Below are positions 25,901-32,942 of a stretch of DNA of 62,155 nt, piece by piece. Within the stretch, counting starts at the first letter, position 1; the number at the start of each line of letters is the position of its first letter. The DNA is from an uncultured Clostridia bacterium (lineage in GTDB: Bacteria; Bacillota; Clostridia; Christensenellales; Borkfalkiaceae): positions 1 to 62,155 of the forward strand of contig CANQSR010000013.1 of assembly GCA_947626575.1 (NCBI GenBank), given 5' to 3'. The notes below the pieces were generated by a model. It saw nothing but the letters and a program-made list of their open reading frames with translations. It ran no database searches and was not told where the DNA came from. A program made the translations under genes and the position numbers.

Positions 25901-27847
25901 CCCCGCGCTGCCGAGCAGGAAGCGGTAGGTCTGCCCCTCCGACGTGAACGTGGCGACGGTCCCCGTCATATAGTCCGTCGTGACGTCATAGACGCCGCTC
26001 CGTACGGCGCCGTCCGCCGTCGTCCATGTTGCGCTGTCCTCGAAGAAGCCGTACCCGTCGAGGACGAGCGTATCCCCGCCGTTTGTGTAAGTGCCGCGGG
26101 AATTATCGGCAAAGACATAGCCGTTATATCCGTATTCCGCGGGGAGCGGCATGGTGTAAAAGTACTGTTGGATACGGTCCCCCTCCTCGCCGATGATGCC
26201 GAAACTATCCACGATCTCGCACACCACTTTATAGTAGGGCGCGGACGCGGAACCGTACATGCCCTCGACGTAGTACGTCCCGCCGAGGGGAAGGCTGATG
26301 CCGGAGCGGATGAGCGTGGCGGCGCCGTAGCCGTCGAGGATGAGGACGTCCCCATAGGAGACCCCCTGCCCCGTGGTGCGGTCGATGACCCAGAAATCCA
26401 TGTAGACGCCGCCCTCCCCGCCTGCAATGGCGAAGTAATAGGGGTGCGCGTCTCCGGGGACGGCCGACTTGCCGAGCAGACAGTTGAAGGAACGGCCGCC
26501 GCCCTCGAAGCGGTAATCGCCGTTGTTTTCGTCATAGGTCACGGCACCGCTGTACCGAATGCCGTTCTCCGTGAACGTCGCGCCGAAGTAGGCGTCCACT
26601 TCGAGCGTGGTCTCTTCGTCGTAGCTCTCTTCCTTGCCGAAGGAATACAGGACGTACTTTCCCGCGAGGTCGGCGTGGTCATAGCTGAACATGTCCCCGA
26701 ACACTTTGCCCGAAAACTCGCTTCCGCCCGCCGTGGTGAAGGAGAAACTATCGCCATCGCGCGTTCCCGTGAACTCCCTTCCGCCGCGCAACAATACGGC
26801 CGCGCCGTTATCGGTGCGCGGGAAGAAGATGAGATCCCCGCTCCCGAAGCGGTCGCGGTAGCCCTTATCCCATATGGCATAGAGGACCTTGGGACCCGTC
26901 ACTTCAAAGGTCTTTCCGGGCGCATATGCCTCTTCTGCATCGCCCGCCGCGGTACTTCCCCACCCCGCAAAGCGGTAGCCTTCGGCGGAAAATCCGCACG
27001 CTGGGACAGTCGCCTTTCCGCCATAGACGACCTCATCCGCAGACATGGTACCCTCGGATGCGCTTCCGGGATGGATGCCCGCATCGTAATAGATGTTGTA
27101 CCGTGCGCGGTCATAGTAGAAGCGGAACACGTTCTTCGCCGCATCCGCGCCCAACGTGAGCGACGTCACGGGCGTGCCGCCGCCCGCGATCGCGCCCTCC
27201 TCGTGCAGATAGAAATCGTCATATACGGGGGCCTCGGCCGTGACCGTATCCCCGCAATAGCCCACGCCCTCGGCGACCTTATCGCCGCCGACATAGGCGT
27301 TGCCCGCCACGTTCTCGAAGAAGAGCTGCATGACGTAGCCGACGCGGTACTTGGCGGTGAGCGTAAGCGAAGATGCGGGCATCGCCGCCCGCGCGCTAAG
27401 TTCCGCACCGTCCGAAAACCACGCGCCGAAGGTAAGGCCTTCCTTTACGGGGATGAGGTCTTTCACCGCTGCCGCAAGATTTTGCCCCTCTTTCAGCCAA
27501 AGCCCGCTCTTTTCGAGCGTGCCGCCGTCGGCATCGAGCGTTAGAAGATACCCCGTCTCCCAGCGCGCATAGTACGTTGTATCCGCGTCGGGCGCGGACA
27601 TGGTACCCTCATAGCGCGTCCCCGAAAAGTCCTCGGAGGCGTACCAGCCGTCGAAGGCGCTCCCCTCCTTTTCGGGCGCGGGGAGCGTGACCTCCTCGCC
27701 CGCCTGTACCAACATGCGCACCTCGCTTTCGCCGCCGAGGAAGGTGAGCGTGATCCCCGAAGAGCCGCATGCGGAGGCGCACAGCGCCGCAAGGAGCATA
27801 GCGATCGCAGAGAATATTGTCAAGAGATAGATTTTCAGATGCTTCAT
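22922..27847 (-). CDS. 1641-residue repeat lipoprotein with InlB-type repeats
   Basis: A lipoprotein signal (ASAC, Cys27) is followed by about four InlB/Listeria-Bacteroides repeats (residues ~35-330, with FDGWYAS, TYYARW, RFAGWGS and KVLYAIWDKG). The remaining ~1300 residues are built from a degenerate beta-rich unit marked by (L/I)VLDGYG or a variant, a following hydrophobic stretch, then GxY or GTY. Clear examples are LILDGYGAATL, LVLDGYGFFED, LVLDGFFRAEY and LVLDGYGLGTLY. Tyr, Gly and acidic residues are abundant and cysteine is rare. No enzyme motif is seen. AAGGAGG lies 6 bases before the ATG. It follows the thioredoxin-type gene by 12 bp and is co-transcribed with it. It is probably a surface adhesin or scaffold (inference from repeats). 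Confidence 0.85.
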   Translation of the reverse strand: MKHLKIYLLTIFSAIAMLLAALCASACGSSGITLTFLGGESEVRMLVQAGEEVTLPAPEKEGSAFDGWYASEDFSGTRYEGTMSAPDADTTYYARWETGYLLTLDADGGTLEKSGLWLKEGQNLAAAVKDLIPVKEGLTFGAWFSDGAELSARAAMPASSLTLTAKYRVGYVMQLFFENVAGNAYVGGDKVAEGVGYCGDTVTAEAPVYDDFYLHEEGAIAGGGTPVTSLTLGADAAKNVFRFYYDRARYNIYYDAGIHPGSASEGTMSADEVVYGGKATVPACGFSAEGYRFAGWGSTAAGDAEEAYAPGKTFEVTGPKVLYAIWDKGYRDRFGSGDLIFFPRTDNGAAVLLRGGREFTGTRDGDSFSFTTAGGSEFSGKVFGDMFSYDHADLAGKYVLYSFGKEESYDEETTLEVDAYFGATFTENGIRYSGAVTYDENNGDYRFEGGGRSFNCLLGKSAVPGDAHPYYFAIAGGEGGVYMDFWVIDRTTGQGVSYGDVLILDGYGAATLIRSGISLPLGGTYYVEGMYGSASAPYYKVVCEIVDSFGIIGEEGDRIQQYFYTMPLPAEYGYNGYVFADNSRGTYTNGGDTLVLDGYGFFEDSATWTTADGAVRSGVYDVTTDYMTGTVATFTSEGQTYRFLLGSAGTFSLLEEQEDYVEYYRLSDALDYPLVVLYGDGRAEVYVTHDNGDTVLLGARGTVESEALGNGYTLYTFTRTEAIQGFGDETPRELVFYTTAVIGMEDFKPHGVYVTLKYNGEAYYDEIALTDGGTLWANRYPSLTGVGSLLFRNGQVTEGSFERNTGGYFSNDSAIFVYGDASGNRATLEFLIATADDGKLSAMQVQIAEQELYFYFYDEDLAQGRYAVDLVLDGQNNAVYNDDHGDGAWQRAAYAEADKTVFGDTVYSLSIGGEERFRFVIFLMPGAGGSTTPVYFIYDGQYAGEYVSDAGSLVLDGFFRAEYTENGRAERGTYAASSLSVVYFTGESGGRYFELSGDRVYPLDAAYGNYYLVDSSYAMIGGFIVTFDGRGGLTATNGRDERTGYYTVIDPALPELLITASFNDQYKYGEYRATLIYYENSNLYACVIYDAATYGYYVDDDWNVLVLDGYGLGTLYTADRGFAGDGYYYMVDEEKCFLDFTFNSATERYGSAAYLILDNENRKFTIQDYSSFGQVYFTPQLDYITFGTDGTIYLGTLEQGYYLVEENAVHAYVTDYTTDGFIHRILPAFTGGGTYEYNGKTYTLWDGGEISMEGTVQLFGEDGEELEGKEPIEAAIRFTPVRGSNYDLDAVFVIEEKEYEGFTLNFYTDSRLSPRVTYENVDYALTFDYHPGGASSFTVKAGFTSVTLQDYRDNYRDDAAHKGGMIVKEFIGFGPITLEGPYYSGKFHYLYDAASFTSPITFERKSGEDVTVNAYRVGYGDGYEIVFDFGGEKYAVNFLEYDTYYTLLSFSRYELMEANGGYKVGVKYLEYCNVESTPGYGFLEEMRGKPCNATLFKEGKAVVSIDTGYALAGDAVWVVEYDPEKTANAGMGYYISFTLSENKVTAAKVETYTFRSAQSADRNYLAYMFFDGEGKLVHLLALGYLNGYGNYSWVGNAKGYQAEDGTFRFRATGDAEETGYTVRLEAAEGARYVLFVTEGGA

Positions 27848-27859
27848 GGGCGGCCTCCT

Positions 27860-29458
27860 TTATGGACGTTTGGCGGGGAGATATTCCGTGCGCGCGAGGG
27901 CGGTCTCCGCCGCGCGGACGAAGTAATCTTCCGCGGCATATTTTGCAAACAGCGCCTCGAAACGGCTTTCTGGCGTTGCGCCGACGACGATCTCCGTGAC
28001 GACGCCCTCGCCGTCGATGACCACGGTCGTGGGATAGCCGGAGACGCCGAAGGCCTTCGCGAGGCCGTTCACGTCGCGCACCATGGGGAAATGAAGCCCG
28101 TTGGAAGCGGCGAACGCGCGGATATCCTTCAACCCGTCGAAGGGGTCGATGGCGATGACTTCGGCCACGCCGCGATACTTTTGGTAGACGTTTTCAAGCC
28201 CCTCGAACTCGGAGACGCAGTTGGGGCAGTTGACGTACCAGAAATTCAGAATGACGGCGCGCTTGGACTGCAACAGCGCGGAGAGCGTGAGGTCGGCTTC
28301 CGCCGTGCCGCTATCCGAGGGGACCGTGAAATCGTGCATGACCGACCCCACCTGATAGACGGTGGAAGCCGTCATGGGCTGTGCAATGGGCGAAGCCGTG
28401 ACATACAGCTTGCAGAGCGGGTCGTACGGCGTGACGGTGTAACTTGCCGCCGCGCTGTACCCTTCGGGAAGCCCGCCCACCGTGACGGTATATTCCTTGG
28501 GCGCGAGCATGGTGCGCCAGCTCCCGCCCGAAATCTGCGAGAGCGAACTCTCGGCGACCTTCTGCCCGCCTTCATAGACGGAAATCGTCGCCCGTGCGCC
28601 CGCAAGGCTCTCGCCGCTTCGGCGCAGGATGCGGAATTCGTATTCGATGGGCGTATTGATATCTAACTTTGGAATGGTCACGCTTCCCTGCCGCTCATCG
28701 CAGACGGTGCAGTGATAGGATTTCTCGCCGTCGCGCTCGAACGTGGGCGCAACGTCGATGGTATAATCCCCCGCCCACTGATGCCCTGCGGCGGGGATCG
28801 CCGTCTCCGAAGAATGGCCGCAACGCGTGCAGATAAGCTCGCGGCGGCCCTCCGCCGTGCAGGTAGCCTCCTCTAACACGGCCCCGTTCGTCCACCTGTG
28901 GCCGAGTTTTTCGAGCGTACGCTCATCGCGTTCGCCGCACGTGCGGCAGATATACAGCTCGCTCCCCGCTTCCTCGCAGGTGGCGGGCGTCACTTCGCTG
29001 CGCTGCCAATCGTGGCCCCGCATGGGTACGGTGAGATCGGCCTCAAAGCCGCAGACGAGGCAGTGGTTGTGCGTGGCGCCCTCGACAAGGCAGGTCGCCT
29101 GCCGCAACACTTCGCCCTCATCCCAATCATGCCCCTTGGCGGGGATGACGAAGGTCTGCTTGGTATGGCAACGGGCGCACTCCTTTCTCTGCTCGCCCGA
29201 CGTCGTACACGTCGCCGGCTCGATCACTTCGCCCGCATCCCAATCGTGGCCGAGGGCGGGGATGGATTCACGGAAAACTTCATTGCAACCTTCTGCGGTG
29301 CAGATGCGTTCGCGGACGCCCGCCTCCGTGCAGGTCGCCTCCTTTGTCACCGTCCATTCGCCGAAGTCGTGGATATGCCCGCCGCCGCAAGCGGCAAGCC
29401 CCGCCGTAAACAATACGGCGGCAAGCGCGAACAGAACGGTCATCGTCGGTTTCTTCAT
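27860..29458 (-). CDS. Lipoprotein with six Cys-pair repeats and a TlpA-like thioredoxin domain
   Basis: The 532-residue lipoprotein (LAAC, Cys24) has six tandem ~39-residue repeats (about residues 28-265). Most contain ATC, then about 10 residues later CxxC or CxxxxC, and end LGH(D/R)W or similar; the sixth lacks the first Cys. A carboxypeptidase-regulatory-like beta domain follows (about 270-360), then a TlpA/AhpC-type thioredoxin domain (about 370-532). That domain has active site WYVNCPNC (Cys411 and Cys414) and cis-Pro in SGYPTT. It should carry out thiol-disulfide exchange at the outer membrane face. The repeats could be its substrate or a metal site (inference). The ATG at 29458 follows AAGGAGG by 5 bases. 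First gene of a two-gene operon. Confidence 0.87.
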   Translation of the reverse strand: MKKPTMTVLFALAAVLFTAGLAACGGGHIHDFGEWTVTKEATCTEAGVRERICTAEGCNEVFRESIPALGHDWDAGEVIEPATCTTSGEQRKECARCHTKQTFVIPAKGHDWDEGEVLRQATCLVEGATHNHCLVCGFEADLTVPMRGHDWQRSEVTPATCEEAGSELYICRTCGERDERTLEKLGHRWTNGAVLEEATCTAEGRRELICTRCGHSSETAIPAAGHQWAGDYTIDVAPTFERDGEKSYHCTVCDERQGSVTIPKLDINTPIEYEFRILRRSGESLAGARATISVYEGGQKVAESSLSQISGGSWRTMLAPKEYTVTVGGLPEGYSAAASYTVTPYDPLCKLYVTASPIAQPMTASTVYQVGSVMHDFTVPSDSGTAEADLTLSALLQSKRAVILNFWYVNCPNCVSEFEGLENVYQKYRGVAEVIAIDPFDGLKDIRAFAASNGLHFPMVRDVNGLAKAFGVSGYPTTVVIDGEGVVTEIVVGATPESRFEALFAKYAAEDYFVRAAETALARTEYLPAKRP

Positions 29459-29544
29459 TGCGGCCTCCTTCAAACAAAACTATGCAATACGTTCATGCAC
29501 ACGGACGCGCCATATACATACACTTATTACGATTTATTTCTATT

Positions 29545-29573
29545 ATTATACACATATGAATGTTTATTGTCAA
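29545..29573 (-). promoter_or_regulatory. Consensus sigma-A promoter of the thioredoxin/repeat-lipoprotein operon
   Basis: On the minus strand a perfect TTGACA (29568-29573), 17-bp spacer and perfect TATAAT (29545-29550) give a start near 29538 and an AT-rich leader of about 80 bases. Confidence 0.9.
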
Positions 29574-29823
29574 GAATATGCACCGCGTACGGATGAAATT
29601 TCCCGCAACTTTCATAACTTTTACAAAAACGGGGCGCGCGGCGTTGAAATTTCAAAAAATTCCGCGGGCGCGAATTTACGCGCCTTCCGTGTATATAAGT
29701 CGGTGCGCCTCCCGCGGACGCAAGTTCATTATTTCCATGGCCGTGAGTTCGTGCGCCTTTTGCGGGCATATGTTTACGCGCCGTCCGTGGGCGTTTTCAT
29801 GGGGGCAAATTGCGGCAAAACAT

Positions 29824-29852
29824 TTTACAAATGCGGCGGGTTATGATATAAT
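29824..29852 (+). promoter_or_regulatory. Sigma-A-type promoter for the FNT gene
   Basis: TTTACA (29824-29829), a 17-bp spacer and a perfect TATAAT (29847-29852) predict initiation near 29859. This supports the ATG at 29873 rather than the one at 29858 as start codon. Confidence 0.85.
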
Positions 29853-29872
29853 GGCCGATGGAGGTCATACGG

Positions 29873-30532
29873 ATGAAAAACTTTTTGCTCGGCTGTCTCG
29901 GCAACGTGTGCGAGGGCATCCTCGCGGGCATTCTCATTTCTCTGGGCGGCACCGTGTATCTTGCGTGTTACAGCCCCGACGTCTTTTATATGCGCGCCAT
30001 CGGCGCCCTCCTGTTCTCGCTCGCGCTCATCTGCATCTGCATGCGGGGATATGCGCTCTACACGGGCAAGATCGGGCTTATCTTCGAGGCGCACAAAAAA
30101 GAGGATATCTCCCTGCTCCTTCTGTGCCTGTTGGGGAACGTGGCGGGAACGGCCGCCTGCGGCGCGCTCATCGGCTGGATGATGCCCGGCCTCAGGGAGA
30201 CGGCGGCCACGCTCTGCGGGGCAAAACTTGCGCAGGGTTACGGCTTCGGGTTGCTCCGCGCGGTATTCTGCGGCATCCTCGTCTACCTCGCGGTGGATAT
30301 TTGGAGGAACCACAAGACGGTCTTGGGCGTCGTATTCTGCATCCCTGCCTTTATCCTGAGCGGCTTCGAACACTCCATCGCCAACATGTTTTACTTCGCG
30401 GCGGCGGGCATCGTTTCGGGCGAGGCGTTCCTCTATATCCTCCTCATCCTCCTCGGCAACTCCATCGGCGGCCTTCTGATCCCCACCCTGCGGTTGGTGA
30501 AGCCCAAGCCCGCGCCCGAAAAAGAGGAGTAA
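29873..30532 (+). CDS. Formate/nitrite transporter family channel
   Basis: The 219-residue protein is a short FNT member with six predicted membrane helices. Family landmarks are GILAGILISLGGTVYL, the RAVFCGILVYLAV helix, SGFEHSIANM with the central pore His, and LGNSIGG before the last helix. FNT pentamers carry formate, nitrite or hydrosulfide with protons. The sequence alone does not settle which; formate is likely in a fermenter. It is 40-60 residues shorter than FocA at the N-terminus. GGAGG lies 8 bases before the ATG at 29873. It is monocistronic, with its own promoter and terminator. Confidence 0.9.
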   Translation: MKNFLLGCLGNVCEGILAGILISLGGTVYLACYSPDVFYMRAIGALLFSLALICICMRGYALYTGKIGLIFEAHKKEDISLLLLCLLGNVAGTAACGALIGWMMPGLRETAATLCGAKLAQGYGFGLLRAVFCGILVYLAVDIWRNHKTVLGVVFCIPAFILSGFEHSIANMFYFAAAGIVSGEAFLYILLILLGNSIGGLLIPTLRLVKPKPAPEKEE

Positions 30533-30555
30533 GCGCAAAATTTCACAAGATGCTT

Positions 30556-30590
30556 ACAGCCCCGCCGAAAACGGCGGGGCTGTGCTTTTT
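30556..30590 (+). terminator. Rho-independent terminator after the FNT gene
   Basis: Arms ACAGCCCCGCCG (30556-30567) and CGGCGGGGCTGT (30572-30583) enclose AAAA, followed by GC and T5. The opposite strand lacks a T run, so it mainly serves the plus strand, but the hairpin lies just past the minus-strand peptidase stop too. Confidence 0.85.
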
Positions 30591-30598
30591 CTCAAACT

Positions 30599-32827
30599 TC
30601 AACGTCTCTTGCGCTTTACCAAAACGACGGCGGCGATGACGGCGGCCGCGGCCGCGGCGCAGCCGCAGGCGATCCAAACGATGGGGAGCGGGTCGAATTC
30701 CCAGCGCGCGTAGAGCGCGGTATCCCCCGTTACCGTGACCTCGCTTGCGGACATGGTATAGGCCTCGTCGGCGTACCACCCCGTAAATTTCTCAAACGAG
30801 AAGGGCGGGGAGTAGGGCGCGGCGCCTGCGGGCGTCTCGCCGTATGCAACGCGGACGCGGCGGTAGGCGCTCCCCCGCGAGTAATAGACGACCTCATAGC
30901 TCTTCTTCTCCTCGGCATATTCGGGAGAAAAAGTGGTATCCGCCGTCACGCGGGAGGGGTCGCCGTTCCAACCCGTGAAGCGGTAGGTATATTGCGCCGT
31001 CTCCGCCTTTTGGGGGGCGGCGGGCGCCGTGGCGGCGCCGCCATAGGGAACGCTCTCCTCCGAGAGGAGGTTGCCCTCCGCATCGACGAACCGAACGGTA
31101 AAGGTGCGGAGCGAACCCGTGTAACGCGCCTGCACGGTGCAATCGCTTTCGGCGACGGGCGCGGAGAGATCCCAATTGCGGAACGTATAGGTATATTGTT
31201 CGTCGTCCGCGCGTACGGGGATGACGGCGGGCGGGATAATGGTCTCCCCCTCCCAAAACGCCTTCCGCGCGGCGGGCGTGCCGTCGTAATTGGCGAACGT
31301 CACGATATGCAGGTCGTTTTGCGTCCCCGCTTGGAGAAATCCGCTCTCCGTGAGGCTGCCGCGTAGCGCCTCCACGGCCTCATCGGAATAGCCGAGGTCG
31401 AGGGCGGCTTGCACGAGTTGCCGCGCAAAATCGTGAAAGGTCGCGTTCTCGGTGAGCGTGCAGAGCGTGGCATACCAGAGCTTTCCGATGCGCTCGCGCG
31501 TGAAGTAGGCGGGCATTCTCCTGTATGCCTCATACTGCACGTGCGAGACCACCGTCGCGTTCGCGTGCGTGCTGCCGTAATCGCAATTGTGATACTCATG
31601 ATCCCCTCCGCGGCGGCACAACGCGGACATGGTACCCACCGAATAGCTCTGACCCTCTGTTCCGCCGGCAATGGAGCGGACGTCCTCGTACCCCGCCGTC
31701 ACGGCGTCCTCGCCGATGGACCAGAAGCGCGCGTCGGCGGGATCGTACCCTTCGACGAGCGCGCCGAAGATATCGGAAAAGGCCTCGTCGAGCGCGCCAG
31801 ATTCATTCAGATAGACGAACCCCGCCGCAAAATGCGTGACGCCGTGCTGGTATTCGTGCGCGACGATATCGAGCGCCCTGCCGGGATCGTAGAGGATCCC
31901 GTTCTCGTCGCCGTCGCCCACATACATGATGCCCGCATCATAGCGCGGATCGTATCCGAACGCGGCATTCTCAAACAGCTGCCCGTAATGGACATAGATC
32001 TCGATGGGGATCTCGCCGTTCTCCTCGCCGCAGTTGCCCGCGACCAAGTCGTTTTCGCCGTTGATGCCATACCGCTCGGCGCCGATATTCTCCGCATGGG
32101 TATAGAAATCGTATGCCTTGACGATGTTCGCGAATGTACTCACAGCCACGCCGTCGCCAAAGACCTTGTCCTCGCTCGTATAGATCTCGGAGCGGCGTTC
32201 GGGATAATAGCCGTGCGCCGCGTCGTAAGCATAGATGTTGCGCAAATCGTCCGCAAGGATATATTCGCCGTTCTCCTCCAAAATATCGAGCGTGACGTCG
32301 TTGCCGTAGTAATCCTTCTGCGTGCTGAAAACGCCCGCCGCGGAGGGAACGTTCAGAAGCTCCCTGCCGTCGCGCGCGGAGACCATGATGCGCCTGCCCT
32401 GCACGGCAAGGTCGTACGCGGCCTCGTTTTCATAGACGGCGGGCGAAACGCTGAGCGCAGAGTACCCTGCGGCGGCCTCTTTCGAAGTCAGCGAAGCGGG
32501 CGCAACTTCGAGGGGCGTATAACGCCCGTTGACGGAGAGGACGTTGCCGTCCTTTCCGACGGAAACAGCGACCTGTCCCCCAAAAACTTTGGCCCCGTTC
32601 TCCATTCTCGCAAAGCGGTAGACTTTCCCGTATGCGACGGGCAGGACCTGTTCGAGAAGGTATGCGCCCGCGGGTGCCTCCCGCGTCTGCGGCAATTCCG
32701 CAAGGATGCCGTAAGGGTCCTCCTCCGTTACGGCCGCCGCGGCGGACGCAACCTGCCCCTTGGGCCAAAATACGGCGAGGGACATGAATGCGGCCGCGGC
32801 AAGCGCCATCGTAACTATCTTTTTCAT
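30599..32827 (-). CDS. M4 (thermolysin-family) metallopeptidase with InlB repeats and membrane anchor
   Basis: The 742-residue preproprotein has a signal peptide (about 1-30), an FTP/PepSY-like propeptide (about 35-200) and an M4 catalytic domain (about 205-500). Zinc ligands are in HEYQH (324-328), with the third at Glu348 in NESGALDEAFSD, exactly 20 residues on as in thermolysin. The transition-state His is His421 in GSTHANATVVSH. Three InlB-type repeats follow (about 505-705), then a hydrophobic helix (about 712-733) with a KRKRR tail, so the enzyme stays tethered to the membrane rather than secreted. AAGGAGG precedes the ATG. It probably cuts proteins at the cell surface for peptide nutrition, in keeping with the nearby aminopeptidase gene. 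Confidence 0.93.
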   Translation of the reverse strand: MKKIVTMALAAAAFMSLAVFWPKGQVASAAAAVTEEDPYGILAELPQTREAPAGAYLLEQVLPVAYGKVYRFARMENGAKVFGGQVAVSVGKDGNVLSVNGRYTPLEVAPASLTSKEAAAGYSALSVSPAVYENEAAYDLAVQGRRIMVSARDGRELLNVPSAAGVFSTQKDYYGNDVTLDILEENGEYILADDLRNIYAYDAAHGYYPERRSEIYTSEDKVFGDGVAVSTFANIVKAYDFYTHAENIGAERYGINGENDLVAGNCGEENGEIPIEIYVHYGQLFENAAFGYDPRYDAGIMYVGDGDENGILYDPGRALDIVAHEYQHGVTHFAAGFVYLNESGALDEAFSDIFGALVEGYDPADARFWSIGEDAVTAGYEDVRSIAGGTEGQSYSVGTMSALCRRGGDHEYHNCDYGSTHANATVVSHVQYEAYRRMPAYFTRERIGKLWYATLCTLTENATFHDFARQLVQAALDLGYSDEAVEALRGSLTESGFLQAGTQNDLHIVTFANYDGTPAARKAFWEGETIIPPAVIPVRADDEQYTYTFRNWDLSAPVAESDCTVQARYTGSLRTFTVRFVDAEGNLLSEESVPYGGAATAPAAPQKAETAQYTYRFTGWNGDPSRVTADTTFSPEYAEEKKSYEVVYYSRGSAYRRVRVAYGETPAGAAPYSPPFSFEKFTGWYADEAYTMSASEVTVTGDTALYARWEFDPLPIVWIACGCAAAAAAVIAAVVLVKRKRR

Positions 32828-32850
32828 TCCCTCCCTCCTTTGAAGATATA

Positions 32851-32873
32851 CATGGTATTATATCATATCCATG
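32851..32873 (-). promoter_or_regulatory. -10 element within an inverted repeat upstream of the M4 peptidase
   Basis: On the minus strand a perfect TATAAT (32857-32862) lies inside an inverted repeat with arms CATGG (32851-32855) and CCATG (32869-32873). Only a poor -35 (TGGACT region) is found 17 bp upstream. A weak -35 with a symmetric site over the -10 would suit repressor or activator control; this is inference. Confidence 0.5.
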
Positions 32874-32942
32874 ATAAAAAGTCCAGCGCTCGCGCGTGAA
32901 ATCGGCGGGGCCAATGTGACATTTTTGTGGAATACGGCGCGG

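Larger units (their letters stand above)
29474..29857. other. Divergent intergenic region with two promoters
   Basis: It holds the leader and consensus promoter of the minus-strand thioredoxin/repeat-lipoprotein operon and the promoter of the plus-strand FNT gene. The ~250 bp between contain loosely repeated GTGCGCC-N4-GCGG (29703, 29751) and TTTACGCGCC-N1-TCCGTG (about 29681 and 29771) elements but no gene I can support. Confidence 0.6.
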
